A stretch of DNA of 64,000 bases from Glycine soja (lineage: Eukaryota; Streptophyta; Magnoliopsida; Fabales; Fabaceae): NCBI RefSeq assembly GCF_004193775.1, contig NC_041004.1:744001-808000 (forward strand), read 5' to 3'. This document shows, one piece after another, positions 1 through 10,225 of the stretch. Made by a program: the position numbers and the translations under genes. The notes below the pieces were generated by a model. The model did not search any database and was not told the origin of the DNA. It saw nothing but the letters and a program-made list of their open reading frames with translations. Every line of letters starts with the position of its first letter. Within the stretch, counting starts at the first letter, position 1.

Positions 1-399
1 TGGGTGCAAATGATATTTTTATTTTTATTTTTTTTATGTGTTGGGTGATTTGGCATTTTGTAAAAGTTGCAAAAGTTATATTGTATATAATACTCACGAA
101 TATTTTTATTTGGAATTGGATTTAACATTTTTTCCCACTTAAACTAAGAGGTTGCCTATTTTAAAGTTAAGATATATTACTAATTTTAATTTTTTTTAGA
201 GGAGTATTACTAAGTTTAACGAAAGCTTACAATAATACTTGATTAATTTACAATTTAGAATAAATTTTCACCTTTTTTTACGATGTGTGTCTTTTTTTAT
301 GTGTGTGGATTCAAATTCTCCTTATATCACTTTCTTCGTTTGGTAGATAATTAAGGTCAGGTCCAAGAATTAATGGTTTGGGAGGCGGGAGGACAAATT

Positions 400-733
400 C
401 ACGTTTTCTCAATGAATATTTTTAAACTTTTACATCGTTTATTTGACGTGGTTTTGTATTAGATATAGTCAGTAGAAACCCTTTCAAATATACATCAAAA
501 GTCATCCAATAAATATTCAAGCATAAAAAAGTATACAGAGTATTCATGATTATACTTAAAAAAAATCACGTTTTCTTGATATATATATATAAACTTCTAC
601 ATCGCATATTTCACGTGATTTTGTACTAGATGTAGTTAGTAGAAGCACTTTCAAATATACATCAAAATTCATCCAATAAATATTCAAGCATAAATAATTA
701 TACAAAGTATTCATGATTATACTTGAAAAAAAG
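400..733. repeat. Tandem duplication, two ~167-bp copies
   Basis: Copy 1 runs about 400-566 and copy 2 about 567-733. Both start with CACGTTTTCT and carry the same ordered blocks (TTTCAAATATACATCAAAA, CATCCAATAAATATTCAAGC, GTATTCATGATTATACTT). They differ by scattered substitutions, and copy 2 has a short TA expansion near 580. There is no coding content. Confidence 0.85.
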
Positions 734-1402
734 TATTAATGGTTGTGTTAATTTTCCAAAAAATAAATAATCTAAGAATATATAATAAAAAATGTATTTA
801 CATAGAAGATAAATTAAATATTTTTTAAAGATCCAAAGTTACTAATGACATTCGCCAATTTCATATGTCGCGGAAAACTTTTGTAAATTTATAATAAAAA
901 TTGATATATGCGTTAAACATATATTTTTTAAAGGAAAATCCTATTAATTATGTTTCAAATATTTACTAAATTAGATCAAATTATCTGTTACTCACTAAAT
1001 TATTTTTTAAGACAACAGTAGCTATGAAGCATTAAAAAATATTTTGCTTTCAATTAGTCAAAAATAGAAGAAGAAAAATGGTTTATCATGCTAAAGATTA
1101 CAACTTTAAAAGTAAATTATGGTTTTATTTTGTTAGAAGTGATGATAAATAAACTTATTTAAATAGAACCTTAATGAATCTTACTTAAGGTTTAATAATT
1201 CTTAACGAAGAAGAGTATCTTAGGAATAGTGTTGATAATGAATGTGCACAAAGTGTTAAAAGATCTTTTTAGTTTTTTTTTATATTTTTAATGTTTTTTT
1301 TTATATTGTGCGAATTCAAGACAAAGATATTATGAGAAAGTTTAGAATAACTCATACACCTTATGAATCAATTGAGTTAGATTTCATTATTTATATTTTT
1401 TA

Positions 1403-1843
1403 GGTTTAATTACAAATTTTATCACCAAATTTTTATTATTTTACGAATTTTACCACTCAAGTTTTATTTCATAAATTTTATTATTCAACTTTATATAATT
1501 TCATGAATCACTCAAGTTTTTTTTTTCACCAATTTTATCATTAAACTTTTAACATTTCACAAATTTTATCATCTAAAATTTTAATTTTTATATATTTTAC
1601 TATCATATTGTTTGCAAAAAGATATAAAAAGTCATTTTTCTATATTTTTGAATATTAATTATAATTATAATCGATGTAAAAAATTAATATCAAAAGTCAA
1701 AATCATTTATTTTGATAAATAATTTTTTAAAGCGCGAAAAAAAAGTCTGTCAATAATGATAAAATATACAAAAAAATTAAAATCTTACATGATAAAATTT
1801 ATAAAATAATTAAAATTAAATGATAAAATTTATAATTAAGTCG
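1403..1843. mobile_element. Foldback (MITE-like) element, CTTAATTATA-end family
   Basis: The left end (TTTAATTACAAATTTTATCA) is inverted at the right end (TGATAAAATTTATAATTAAG). Each arm is built of short degenerate subrepeats of the form AATTTTATCATTCAA. The same end type occurs at 29873-30231, which suggests a dispersed family. No coding capacity and no clear target-site duplication are visible. Confidence 0.5.
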
Positions 1844-1989
1844 TTTTTTTCTTTTAATGTAGTAGATGCAGTAGAAATGATATGAATGCATTTTTATTCA
1901 AATCAAAATCCCTGCACAAGTAGTGCACATTAACACATATATGAGCAATTAATCTCAATTGAAACACCAATGAAATCATTCTGTGATTA

Positions 1990-3589
1990 TTAGGAAGCAC
2001 TGTTAAAAACCCTACAATTTCTCCTAATCTCTCCCTCATTCCCTACCAAAACCTTAATGTTCCCCATCTTCACCATAGCATCTGCAAAACTCCTTTGAAA
2101 AGCCGCATTATTCCCCGCAAAAACTGTGACCAACCCTTTCGACAAAGTGTCCAAGGCCAATTGCTGGTCGATGAAAAGCACCCCTCTCCTCAGAACAATC
2201 TGCTTGTAAAACGCATTGTCGAACACCATCGACGACGACACGTTTTGGTCCAAAAACGCCCTTGGGTCACTGTTGGGCCTGTTGCAAGTCCGGCCCAACC
2301 CGGCCCGCAAAGAAGGGTCCATGTTGGGGTCGTTGAGCCTGTCTCGGAAGAAACTGCAGTGCGTAAAACCTACGGTGTGGGCCCCCAAGAGAGTAACCAT
2401 TTCGTCCAACGACATGCCGTTTGCGCTGAAGACTTCCAACACCCGCGACACAGTGGATCGTGGCCCCGGCAGGTTCACTTCGGAGGATTGCGACACGTGT
2501 CCGTCACGCCTTCCCGTTGCGACGTCGTATTTGAGCCCACCTGCTAGGACCACGGAATCACGTGTGGCCAGGGTGATTATATCGGCGCATGAAACCGTTG
2601 ATGGACATTCTCTTTCTAAGGCTTTTTTTATTTCGTCTATTAGCTCGTATCCCCGAACGGTGCCGTTTGCTCCTGCAGCTTTTTCAGATTGATTGCCCCT
2701 GGTTGAGTCTATTAATATGGACGCGTCACAGCCCTGAATCCAATTTGTGAATCAAATACAATTAGTAAAAAATTATTATTGAGATTTAAATGCTTTTATG
2801 ATAAAGGAAGAAAAAAGAGGTATATTAAATATAATAAAAATATAAAATGAAAACTCATCTTATGTGAAATAATTTAAATAATGCAATTAACTATTAAAGT
2901 ATAATTTTATTACACTTTCTTCTATTTCTTTCTATTAATTAACAGTGTGTTTCATTTTACCTTAATCCACTTTTCAATGCATTTTAATGCGCTTTGAGAG
3001 ATATAAGGTGGGTTGCACTGCCACAATTATTTTTAATATTTTTAGCTCATTAAAGAAAAAACTAGATTCAATGGTTAAAAAAAAAAAGAAAAAAAAAGTG
3101 AGTAAACCAAATCCATAGATTGACATTCAACATACTTCTACCGAAAAAGCAAGCATAGCTAGATTGAATTATATATAGCTTAAAGTTGGTGATTTAAGAT
3201 ATGCACATAGACAAATCAATATGTACTCAAGGTTTAAATTAACCATCCAATTTTCTTCCGAATCAACTGAATTAATGGGTGAATGGATCAAATTCCTCCC
3301 CTAAAAGAATTAAATCTAGTGTTGAACCCCGAAAAGACAAGAGTGGTTAGTAAAGCAATGTGATGATTGAGAGTGGTTTGTGTCTTACTCTGACAAAGCA
3401 GTCATGGAAGTGCATGCGAAGCAAGGCAGCAGTAATAGATCTATCACGGTTGAATCTCCTCTGAACAACTTGACCCACAATTTGCTCTGCTCTTGGGCAG
3501 CTAGAGCTATAGAATCCAACCCTAAGATCAGCAAATGCAATGGGAAACATAAAGAACAAGAAGATAACAACAATTGTGAACTTCACCAT
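1990..3589 (-). CDS. Class III secretory peroxidase (PER44/PER57-like), copy 1
   Basis: This gene encodes a heme peroxidase of the secretory pathway (EC 1.11.1.7) that acts in the cell wall or apoplast. Exon 1 is 3389-3589 and exon 2 is 1990-2733, joined by a phase-0 GTAAGA...CAG intron of 655 bp, giving 314 residues. Residues 1-20 form a signal peptide ending FAFA-like (PIAFA). The distal site is [10 protein letters not shown] with Arg58 and catalytic His62, followed by GCDAS. VSCADI and the proximal heme-ligand motif LGAHTVG (His186) follow, and the C-terminal [11 protein letters not shown] is typical of the family. Many class III genes have three introns; only the first is present here. 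A close relative lies about 8.6 kb away on the same strand. It is full length with no broken residue. The substrate cannot be told from sequence. Confidence 0.93.
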
Positions 3590-3670
3590 CTTCAGTTATT
3601 AGTGTGTTTATTTGGTTATGTCCTAGCAATAGAAAACGGTGTGTTGTGTCATGTGTGTGTGCGTGTGTGT

Positions 3671-3678
3671 GTATATAG
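3671..3678 (-). promoter_or_regulatory. Putative TATA box of peroxidase copy 1
   Basis: On the minus strand a CTATATACAC stretch lies about 82-89 bp upstream of the ATG at 3589, a normal distance for a plant TATA box with a short leader. A GT-rich microsatellite-like stretch (3653-3672) overlaps it. Confidence 0.45.
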
Positions 3679-6600
3679 AGTGTGTGGGCACCGAGAGAGA
3701 ATCACAAGTCAAAGTTGAGCTAATAACATTTTTGTTCTTTTCTTTATGTAAATTAATTAAGGACACATAATGAAATCTTGAGGATCTGTGGTCGCTAAAA
3801 GATTATTATAATTTATAGTAACGTGGTATATGTTGTTTTTATGCAAAAAGGTTGGCATACGTGCCAAAGAAGCAAAACTTTCGAATAAATTCGTAACGCC
3901 AAACTGGCCATATAGCTTTTACGTAAATTGTGGAAAGAAACATCACATATTGACGCGGTTTTGAATATATTTCACTTAATACGGTGTTTTTTGTTCACAA
4001 CAATTGAGATTTGCCATGCGAATGTAATGAACTGCACAAACTTTTTATTGAGGTTTGATTGTTTCATATCATCTTTTACTCAATCACCGGCCTTTACAGT
4101 TTACATATACTGAAAACTACGCCAGTTTTGTTATGAACACGTGTTTTCGAACTCAAGTTTGATTATCCTACATTTATGTGAAATTAAAAATAAACAAAAC
4201 GAAAAAAAAGAAGGAAATTTAATCAGTCAACACGGCAGTGGACTATGGCAACTGATGATCATATCCACGACAAACTCAATAATGTTCAAATTTTTTATCA
4301 TTAACAAATGAAAGTATAATAACCCTTAGTTTTCTTTGACAGGAACAATAACCCCTTAGTTATGCTTGTTAAGTAATACAATAATTAATATTTTTTATCA
4401 ATAAATAAATGTTAATTAATTTGTTAATTTTTATTAAAAATATTAATAGAAAGGATTGGGACCTGTGCATGAGTCTTTGACCTCTCCCTCTCCTATTTTC
4501 CCTCATCCTTAAACCCCATTCTTAATCACCGGATGATCTTATATATCCATAATGCAATATTTCACATGACTGTAAATAAGATTAAGAATTCAACTGATTA
4601 ATAATAAAAGAATATCATGTTAAATCATATTTTTGCTGGATTATTTTAATAAAAATTAATTAGAATGTGCTGATAGCTCTTTAAACTATTTTTAGGGTTG
4701 AATTAGAATACTAAATTGCTCATACTTTTACAGGATTATTATAATAAGGATTTAATTAGAATATATTGGTAGAGTAAATAACTTTTATACTATTACTTAA
4801 ATATAAATTATTATGTAGGATAAGATTATTAAGTTTGTAATTTCTAAAGTTTTAAGACTTTTGGATCTAATCATATTTAGACACCCAAATTCCTTTTTTA
4901 TACTTAGAGAGAGTAAAAAAGAAAAGAAAAATATAAGTATAATAAACGAGATAATGTGATATATATAAAAAGAGATATATATAGAGAGAGAAATGAGAAA
5001 CATAGATACAATATTTAAAATAAAAGGATGTTAAAATATTATCATCCTGGAACAAAAACTGTTCTCTACCAAATAAATAAATAACTTTTTAGAGCAGTTC
5101 ACGGATATATGTTACAAATTACAAGGTAGATAATATAATTAATTTTATACTTGGGTCCAGCTGCACATGAGTCATATACTCTGCCGTATGAGCAAAATGG
5201 GCATTGGTTTGCAATGCATGTGATATTGTTGTGGTCAAATATGGAAGATCCTGTGTAAACCATTATATGTCACACTCCACACACTCTCTGAGATTAAGCA
5301 CACGCCTTTTCCTTATATATACAGACCAAACCCCTTTCTTCTATTTGTCCTAGCCACTAATAATATAAAATAAAATAAAGATACAAGATTGATTTAATAA
5401 TTAAAAAAATTATAAATTTAATTTTTTCTGTTAACAAAAATTAACATTTAGTGATAAAAAAAATTACTATAAAAATGTTAGATGTGCACATACACGAATG
5501 TATATGTTTATATTTTATCCAGTGAAAATTCAAGGTTATTCTATCTATAATTTCTTGCCAGATTAAGCATATAGTACGTAAAATTAATAATTTCTCGCTG
5601 AAGAATTGAGGATATGGTGTGGACCACCCATTTTGACGACGGAAGATGATCCCTTAATTAGTACACGGATGACTAAAACATATCAATTAAAAAGCATCCA
5701 ATGGAATTAATTTATGATGGATTAGCTTTCACAGATTGGTTATCGTTACATAGTTATATAAAATTATTATGAACTTAAGGACTTTGTATGAAACATAGTA
5801 AATCCGTGATTCTTTGTCGTTGATTATTAGAAGCACATTATGGCAAGTGGTAAGGGCCACATGCTAGCACGTTTTCATCTCTTGTACACATCTTCTCCCC
5901 TAATATAATTAAATTATTATGTTGTGAGGTTGCACCGTATATAGTTCTGTTTCTGTAAATGGGAAGTTTAAAGAATGAGATGCAATTCGATTTGGTAAAA
6001 CAATTGGCACTTTAAATAAAATAACTTGGCGGTAAACACAACAAAATTTTCCTCTATACGTACATATCTTGATATAAGTAATAAGTAATAATTACATTGG
6101 AAAGTATCAAGGATGCATCTCTATTACATTACAACTAACTGATAAATCCATCAAATATCTATATGGTAATATGTGATGGAACAATCACTCACACAATATC
6201 TAGAGAGAATGATAAAGAATGAATGTTATTTGAATCTTTATAAATTCGATTACATCAATTTCATATATATGTAAAGTGAATACAAACAAACGAACACAAC
6301 TAACACAAGTTAGTTATTAATTAACAAACTTCCGACTCAACTAACTTTTGAATTATTAGTTATTCACTAACTAATATGAAAGATGTTCTTCTCAAGGTTG
6401 GCAAATTTACATTTTTAGTTGACTTGTGCTTGATATGCATGAAGATTCTCAGGTATATATCTTTAATCCTTGAAAGGTGATAATGTCAAATTTTTTGAAT
6501 TTTCATATACATTTTGTAATGTTTATTTGACATTTTAGTTAACTTTAGGTCTTGTTTTGAATCAAATTAATTTTAAATTTAGTTTTTACTTTGTTTTAGG

Positions 6601-7806
6601 TAAAATTTTGTATTTTGGTTATTTTTAATATTTTTTCAGCAAAAACATGTCATTTTGACAAGAGCTTCAGAGGTCCAAAATCAGCAAAAAGTTTTGAAAA
6701 GAGAAACTATAAAAATTGAAGATAAAAGTTAAGAAAATCAAGAACAATATATTTTTCAAGGATAAATCAGCTAAACAACAAGATAAGTACTTGAATTAAT
6801 TCGATATATTATTTGTTTGTAATTTCTTGTGATTATCTTCTTAATTAAACCTAACTACAATTCTATAAATAAGAGGCTATACATTCATTGTAACGTGTAG
6901 AAGTCCCGAACAATTCTTAGAATTATATTTTAAACTTCTACCTATTAGACGCTTCCATTATTCCATTAGAAACTCTAGGTTTTATTGTATTATTTTTATG
7001 AATGCAATTCCTTCCACCTAGGAGAGGAAAAGATGAACCTTATTTCACTTTAATTCTATCAATTCAATACTTCATTTTGAGTTCTTTATTTTTTTTTCCC
7101 TACTTAATGTTTTTATTTGATTGACCATCTTATAAATGAATTCAAGAATTGACTTGCGCTTTGGCGAGCCTTGTTGAAACTTGAACATGAATCAAGTATA
7201 ATTCTCGACCATTAATGTTGATTGTTTTTTTTTTTGTATGTCCAAGGAATTGGGTATCAGACAAGTAGTTTAGAATTTGTGATCATACGAGAGCTGAGGT
7301 AGAATACATTAGTGAATTGAGGATGAGCAAGAGAGATGAGTAGAGAATTGTGAAGTCACAATGGATCGAGCGAATTTCAAGTCCAAACCTAGACATTCAT
7401 TCATCAAGGTCAACGTCGCCATCAAAGTCCAGTATTTTTATCTTTACTTAATTATTTTATTGCCATTTAATTTTTATCGTAATTTATTTTGTGACAATCA
7501 CAAAATAAAAATACAAAAACTTAATTCTTAATCAAATAATTACATGAAATCCCTCCTTTATTCTTTTGGGAGACGACCTGGACGGTAATTCAGTTACTAC
7601 ATCATAATTGGGTTACACTTGACCTATAAGTTGAATTTAACGTGAAATAAAATCCTAACAAAAGGTCATTCTTAACTATTGGGAGATCTCTCACTGATGT
7701 AGAAATAAGGGATATGATACTTTGAGTTAATTAAGAGAGCATCACTTTCAACTTTTTAGAGTAGTTCACAGATGTTACAAATTGCAATTTTAAATAATAA
7801 AAAGAA
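3679..7806. other. Intergenic DNA between the two peroxidases
   Basis: No intact gene was found. The part next to the peroxidase is its promoter. Around 6400-7680 the sequence looks repeat-derived: a TATA-like CTATAAATAAGAGGC near 6865, then CATTGTAAC, and a less AT-rich stretch (7140-7430) ending in GGAGACGACCTGGAC near 7570. This layout recalls legume LTR retroelement sequence, but no LTR pair, primer-binding site or polyprotein motif could be shown. Confidence 0.4.
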
Positions 7807-8199
7807 GACTTAAATATGTTTTTGATCCCTCATATATACTTGAATTTTGCATCTGGTCCCTAATAAATTTTTCCTTTGTGATAGGTTCCTAATATTTGAA
7901 AAGCTTTATGCGAGATCCTTGTTGTTAGAAGGAATTTGTTAGCTGCTGAAGTGGCCATTAACTATACGTACATGTCAACAAGCTACATGTAATGTCACGT
8001 CGGATTAAATGTGACACGTAAGCTGACCACGTCTCATCTAACATGACATCAGATTTTAATTAAATTAAAAGGGAAAAAGGTAGAAGATTAAGGTTCCTTA
8101 TAATGAAAACCATGTCGTTTGAGAATAGAAGGAGGGTTGTGTTTTCTTCCCTTCGCGTTGGTTATTTCATAGAGAAGAAGAGTTTGATGGTCTAAGAAT

Positions 8200-8930
8200 C
8201 ATGGTGGTTCACCTCCATATAGTGTTGGATTGACTTTGTTGAGGGGTGTTGGTGCGAGTTGAATTTTCTCCGACCCAAAAAAAAGAATGACATCCATGAG
8301 AGTTTTTTCTTCGTCATTTGGGTCCCTATGCATTTTTTGTTGGTGCAACAAGTCGATGATTCAACTAACATCTTGAACCAAGAAGCATCTAGACAAGATA
8401 TTTTAGCAATGTAATGAGTGGAATATAAGAAATTTTTACTTTTGAGATAATTGATTTCTGTTGTGTTTTGATTTCTGTTGTGTTTTGATTTCTATTGTGT
8501 TCTATTATAGGATTCTTAGTGATTATTGTATAATGTGAAGGAAGATAAGAGGTGTAGATTTTGGGTTTGGGATGATAATTTGCCAAAATATTTAAACTAA
8601 GGTTCTGGAAGTGCAGTAGAGGTTAATTCTTATATTTCACAAGCGGAGGAGCTGAAGCAAAAGGTTATAGCAACTGAATAGAAACTTGCATCACATGAAG
8701 AAAGAATTTGTCTGTATGATGAACAAGTGCAAGAATTGAAGAAAAAGCTTGCAAAAGAAGAGGCTCAATCTCGAGGATATACCAATGGTGTTGAAGAACT
8801 GCGGAAAAAATAACAAAGCAACAAATGGAGACAAGCATTGAGAGAAAAAAGGTGAAGGTCCTAGGATGCATTGTAGTCTTCCTTTGGGGTTTGTTGTGTG
8901 TTGTCATCATTGCATTTTCAATTAAGTAGA
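8200..8930 (+). pseudogene. GRF zinc-finger / coiled-coil / TM protein, decayed copy
   Basis: On the plus strand, frame-broken pieces occur in the order of plant GRF-type zinc-finger proteins. They are CxC followed by SMIQLTS and a stop (8337-8375), KEDKRCRFWVWDDNLP (about 8540-8585), a coiled-coil rich in E, K and L (HEERICLYDEQVQELKKKL, about 8690-8750), and a C-terminal hydrophobic anchor with VLGCIVVFLWGLLCVVIIAF (about 8855-8920). Several in-frame stops and a 17-bp repeat expansion near 8453-8503 break it. It lies wholly between the inverted repeats of the surrounding element, so it was probably captured by it. Plant GRF proteins are themselves often repeat-associated. Confidence 0.6.
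8453..8503. repeat. Short tandem repeat, ~17 bp x 3
   Basis: The unit GATTTCTGTTGTGTTTT is present three times, the last copy degenerate, inside the decayed GRF gene. It sits where a coding stretch would be expected and adds to the disruption. Confidence 0.8.
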
Positions 8931-9377
8931 TGATGGAAATTGTTGTTGTTTTGTTGTTTATTGAAATGTACTGATTCAAATTGTGTTGTGATCAAATTTA
9001 AGGTTGGGATTTTGATGTTTAGTTATTATAAGCACAAGTTTGTATGAATACATTAAGTAATGACACTTTTTGGATCAAGTTCCTATTAAATTGCAAAATT
9101 TTGTATTAGGTCCCTATTAAACCTTTATTTTTGTTTGGTTTAATTTAATTAAAATATAATATTATATCAAAGACACATTATCAGTTTATGTGTCACATTT
9201 AGGTATCTTATTGACGTGTAAAGTTAATGGTCACATCAGCAACTAACAAATTCCTTTTAACGAGAGAGATCTCACATAAAACATTTCAAGCATTAGGACA
9301 TATTACAAACGAAAAATTTATTAGGAATTAAATATAAAATTCAGGTATATATTTAGAATCAAAAACATATTTAAGTA

Positions 9378-10225
9378 TAAAAAAATGTTACATATTTGTT
9401 TCAAAACCTTAATCAAATTATTATTATAAAAACTTTAATTTGATTGAACTAGCCCATTATTTATTCAGAGAATAGCAATTTGGTCCCCTCTTAATTAATA
9501 TAAAAAAGAGTAGGGTAATTACTTCCTGTACCTCCTTAATTGCTTCTTGCACCTAATCGAAATGTAAAATTACATTTTAAAAAGACCCTGAATATAAATT
9601 TGTACATTCTAGAAAGATCTTTTTAGAATGTAATTTTACACTCTAGATTACGTTTTCCAGAAATTTAAAAAGGCACGGGAAATAAAATTAGAGGTTCAGG
9701 AAGCAACTCCGGAAGAGTAGCTCAGATCCAACAAAAGAATGTTTCGTAATAATAGGGCTAAACCCAACCCTGCTAACAGGGTTTTGATTTTGACGCAACA
9801 CTACTAAAAAAAAGAATTAAAAACAATGCTACGAGTTGCGCCTCTCTGATCATAATTAACAAGGAAATGCACCAACATAGAGAGATGAGCTCACCATTCA
9901 AGGTCACGAATTTTTCGAAAGTGAAAGCTTGTCACACTTTTTTCCAAACCATAATTTCAAATCAACAGAAGAGAAAGTGCACACGACAATTCCACTGCTA
10001 CTTATTCATGGTTCATATATAATAATGAACTACGTCCAAGCAACTTATGGAGTTATGGTTTTTGTTAATTGGTACACATAAAATCGACTTAATTATGTTT
10101 TTAATCAATCTTAATCTTAGATGATTCTACTTTCGTGTATTATTTATAAGAAACAAGTTATATAGTATAAAATATATTATAACTTAATATTTTATAGATG
10201 GGATGGAAGATAGTTACGGTTTAAT
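9378..10225. other. Intergenic DNA, 3' flank of peroxidase copy 2
   Basis: No gene was recognised. It contains the foldback at 9520-9715 and AT-rich DNA downstream of the peroxidase stop codon at 10226. Confidence 0.5.
9520..9715. repeat. Inverted repeat, MITE-like foldback
   Basis: The left arm (ACTTCCTGTACCTCC, TTGCTTCTTGCACC, TGTAAAATTACATTTTAAAA) is complementary to the right arm (TTTTTAGAATGTAATTTTACA, then AGAGGTTCAGGAAGCAACTCC). The outer ends match TTGCTTCCTGAACCTC-type sequence on both sides. No coding content and no clear target-site duplication were found. Confidence 0.55.

Larger units (their letters stand above)
1..1989. other. AT-rich intergenic DNA, no gene seen
   Basis: No coding signal was recognised. 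The stretch holds a 167-bp tandem duplication at 400-733 and an inverted-repeat element at about 1403-1843, listed separately. The last part is the 3' flank of the minus-strand peroxidase gene whose stop codon is at 1990. Confidence 0.6.
7807..9377. mobile_element. Pack-MULE-like element with ~190-bp terminal inverted repeats
   Basis: The left end (ACTTAAATATGTTTTTGAT, then an AATTTTGCATCTGGTCCC region) recurs inverted at the right end. The match continues for about 190 bp through AATAAATTTTTC, GGAATTTGTTAG and CATTAACT blocks. The flanks are TAAAAAGAA on the left and TAAAAAAAT on the right, a weak 7-of-9 target-site duplication. Long TIRs, about 1.57 kb length, no transposase and a host-like gene remnant between the arms are the hallmarks of Pack-MULEs. 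Element type is inferred from structure. Confidence 0.65.

Noticed and set aside
2095..2692. Plus-strand ORFs of 150 and 158 residues
   Set aside because: Antisense shadows of peroxidase exon 2.
6400..7680. Possible LTR of a retrotransposon
   Set aside because: A TATA-like box and repeat-like text are present, but no second LTR, primer-binding site, polypurine tract or polyprotein could be shown.
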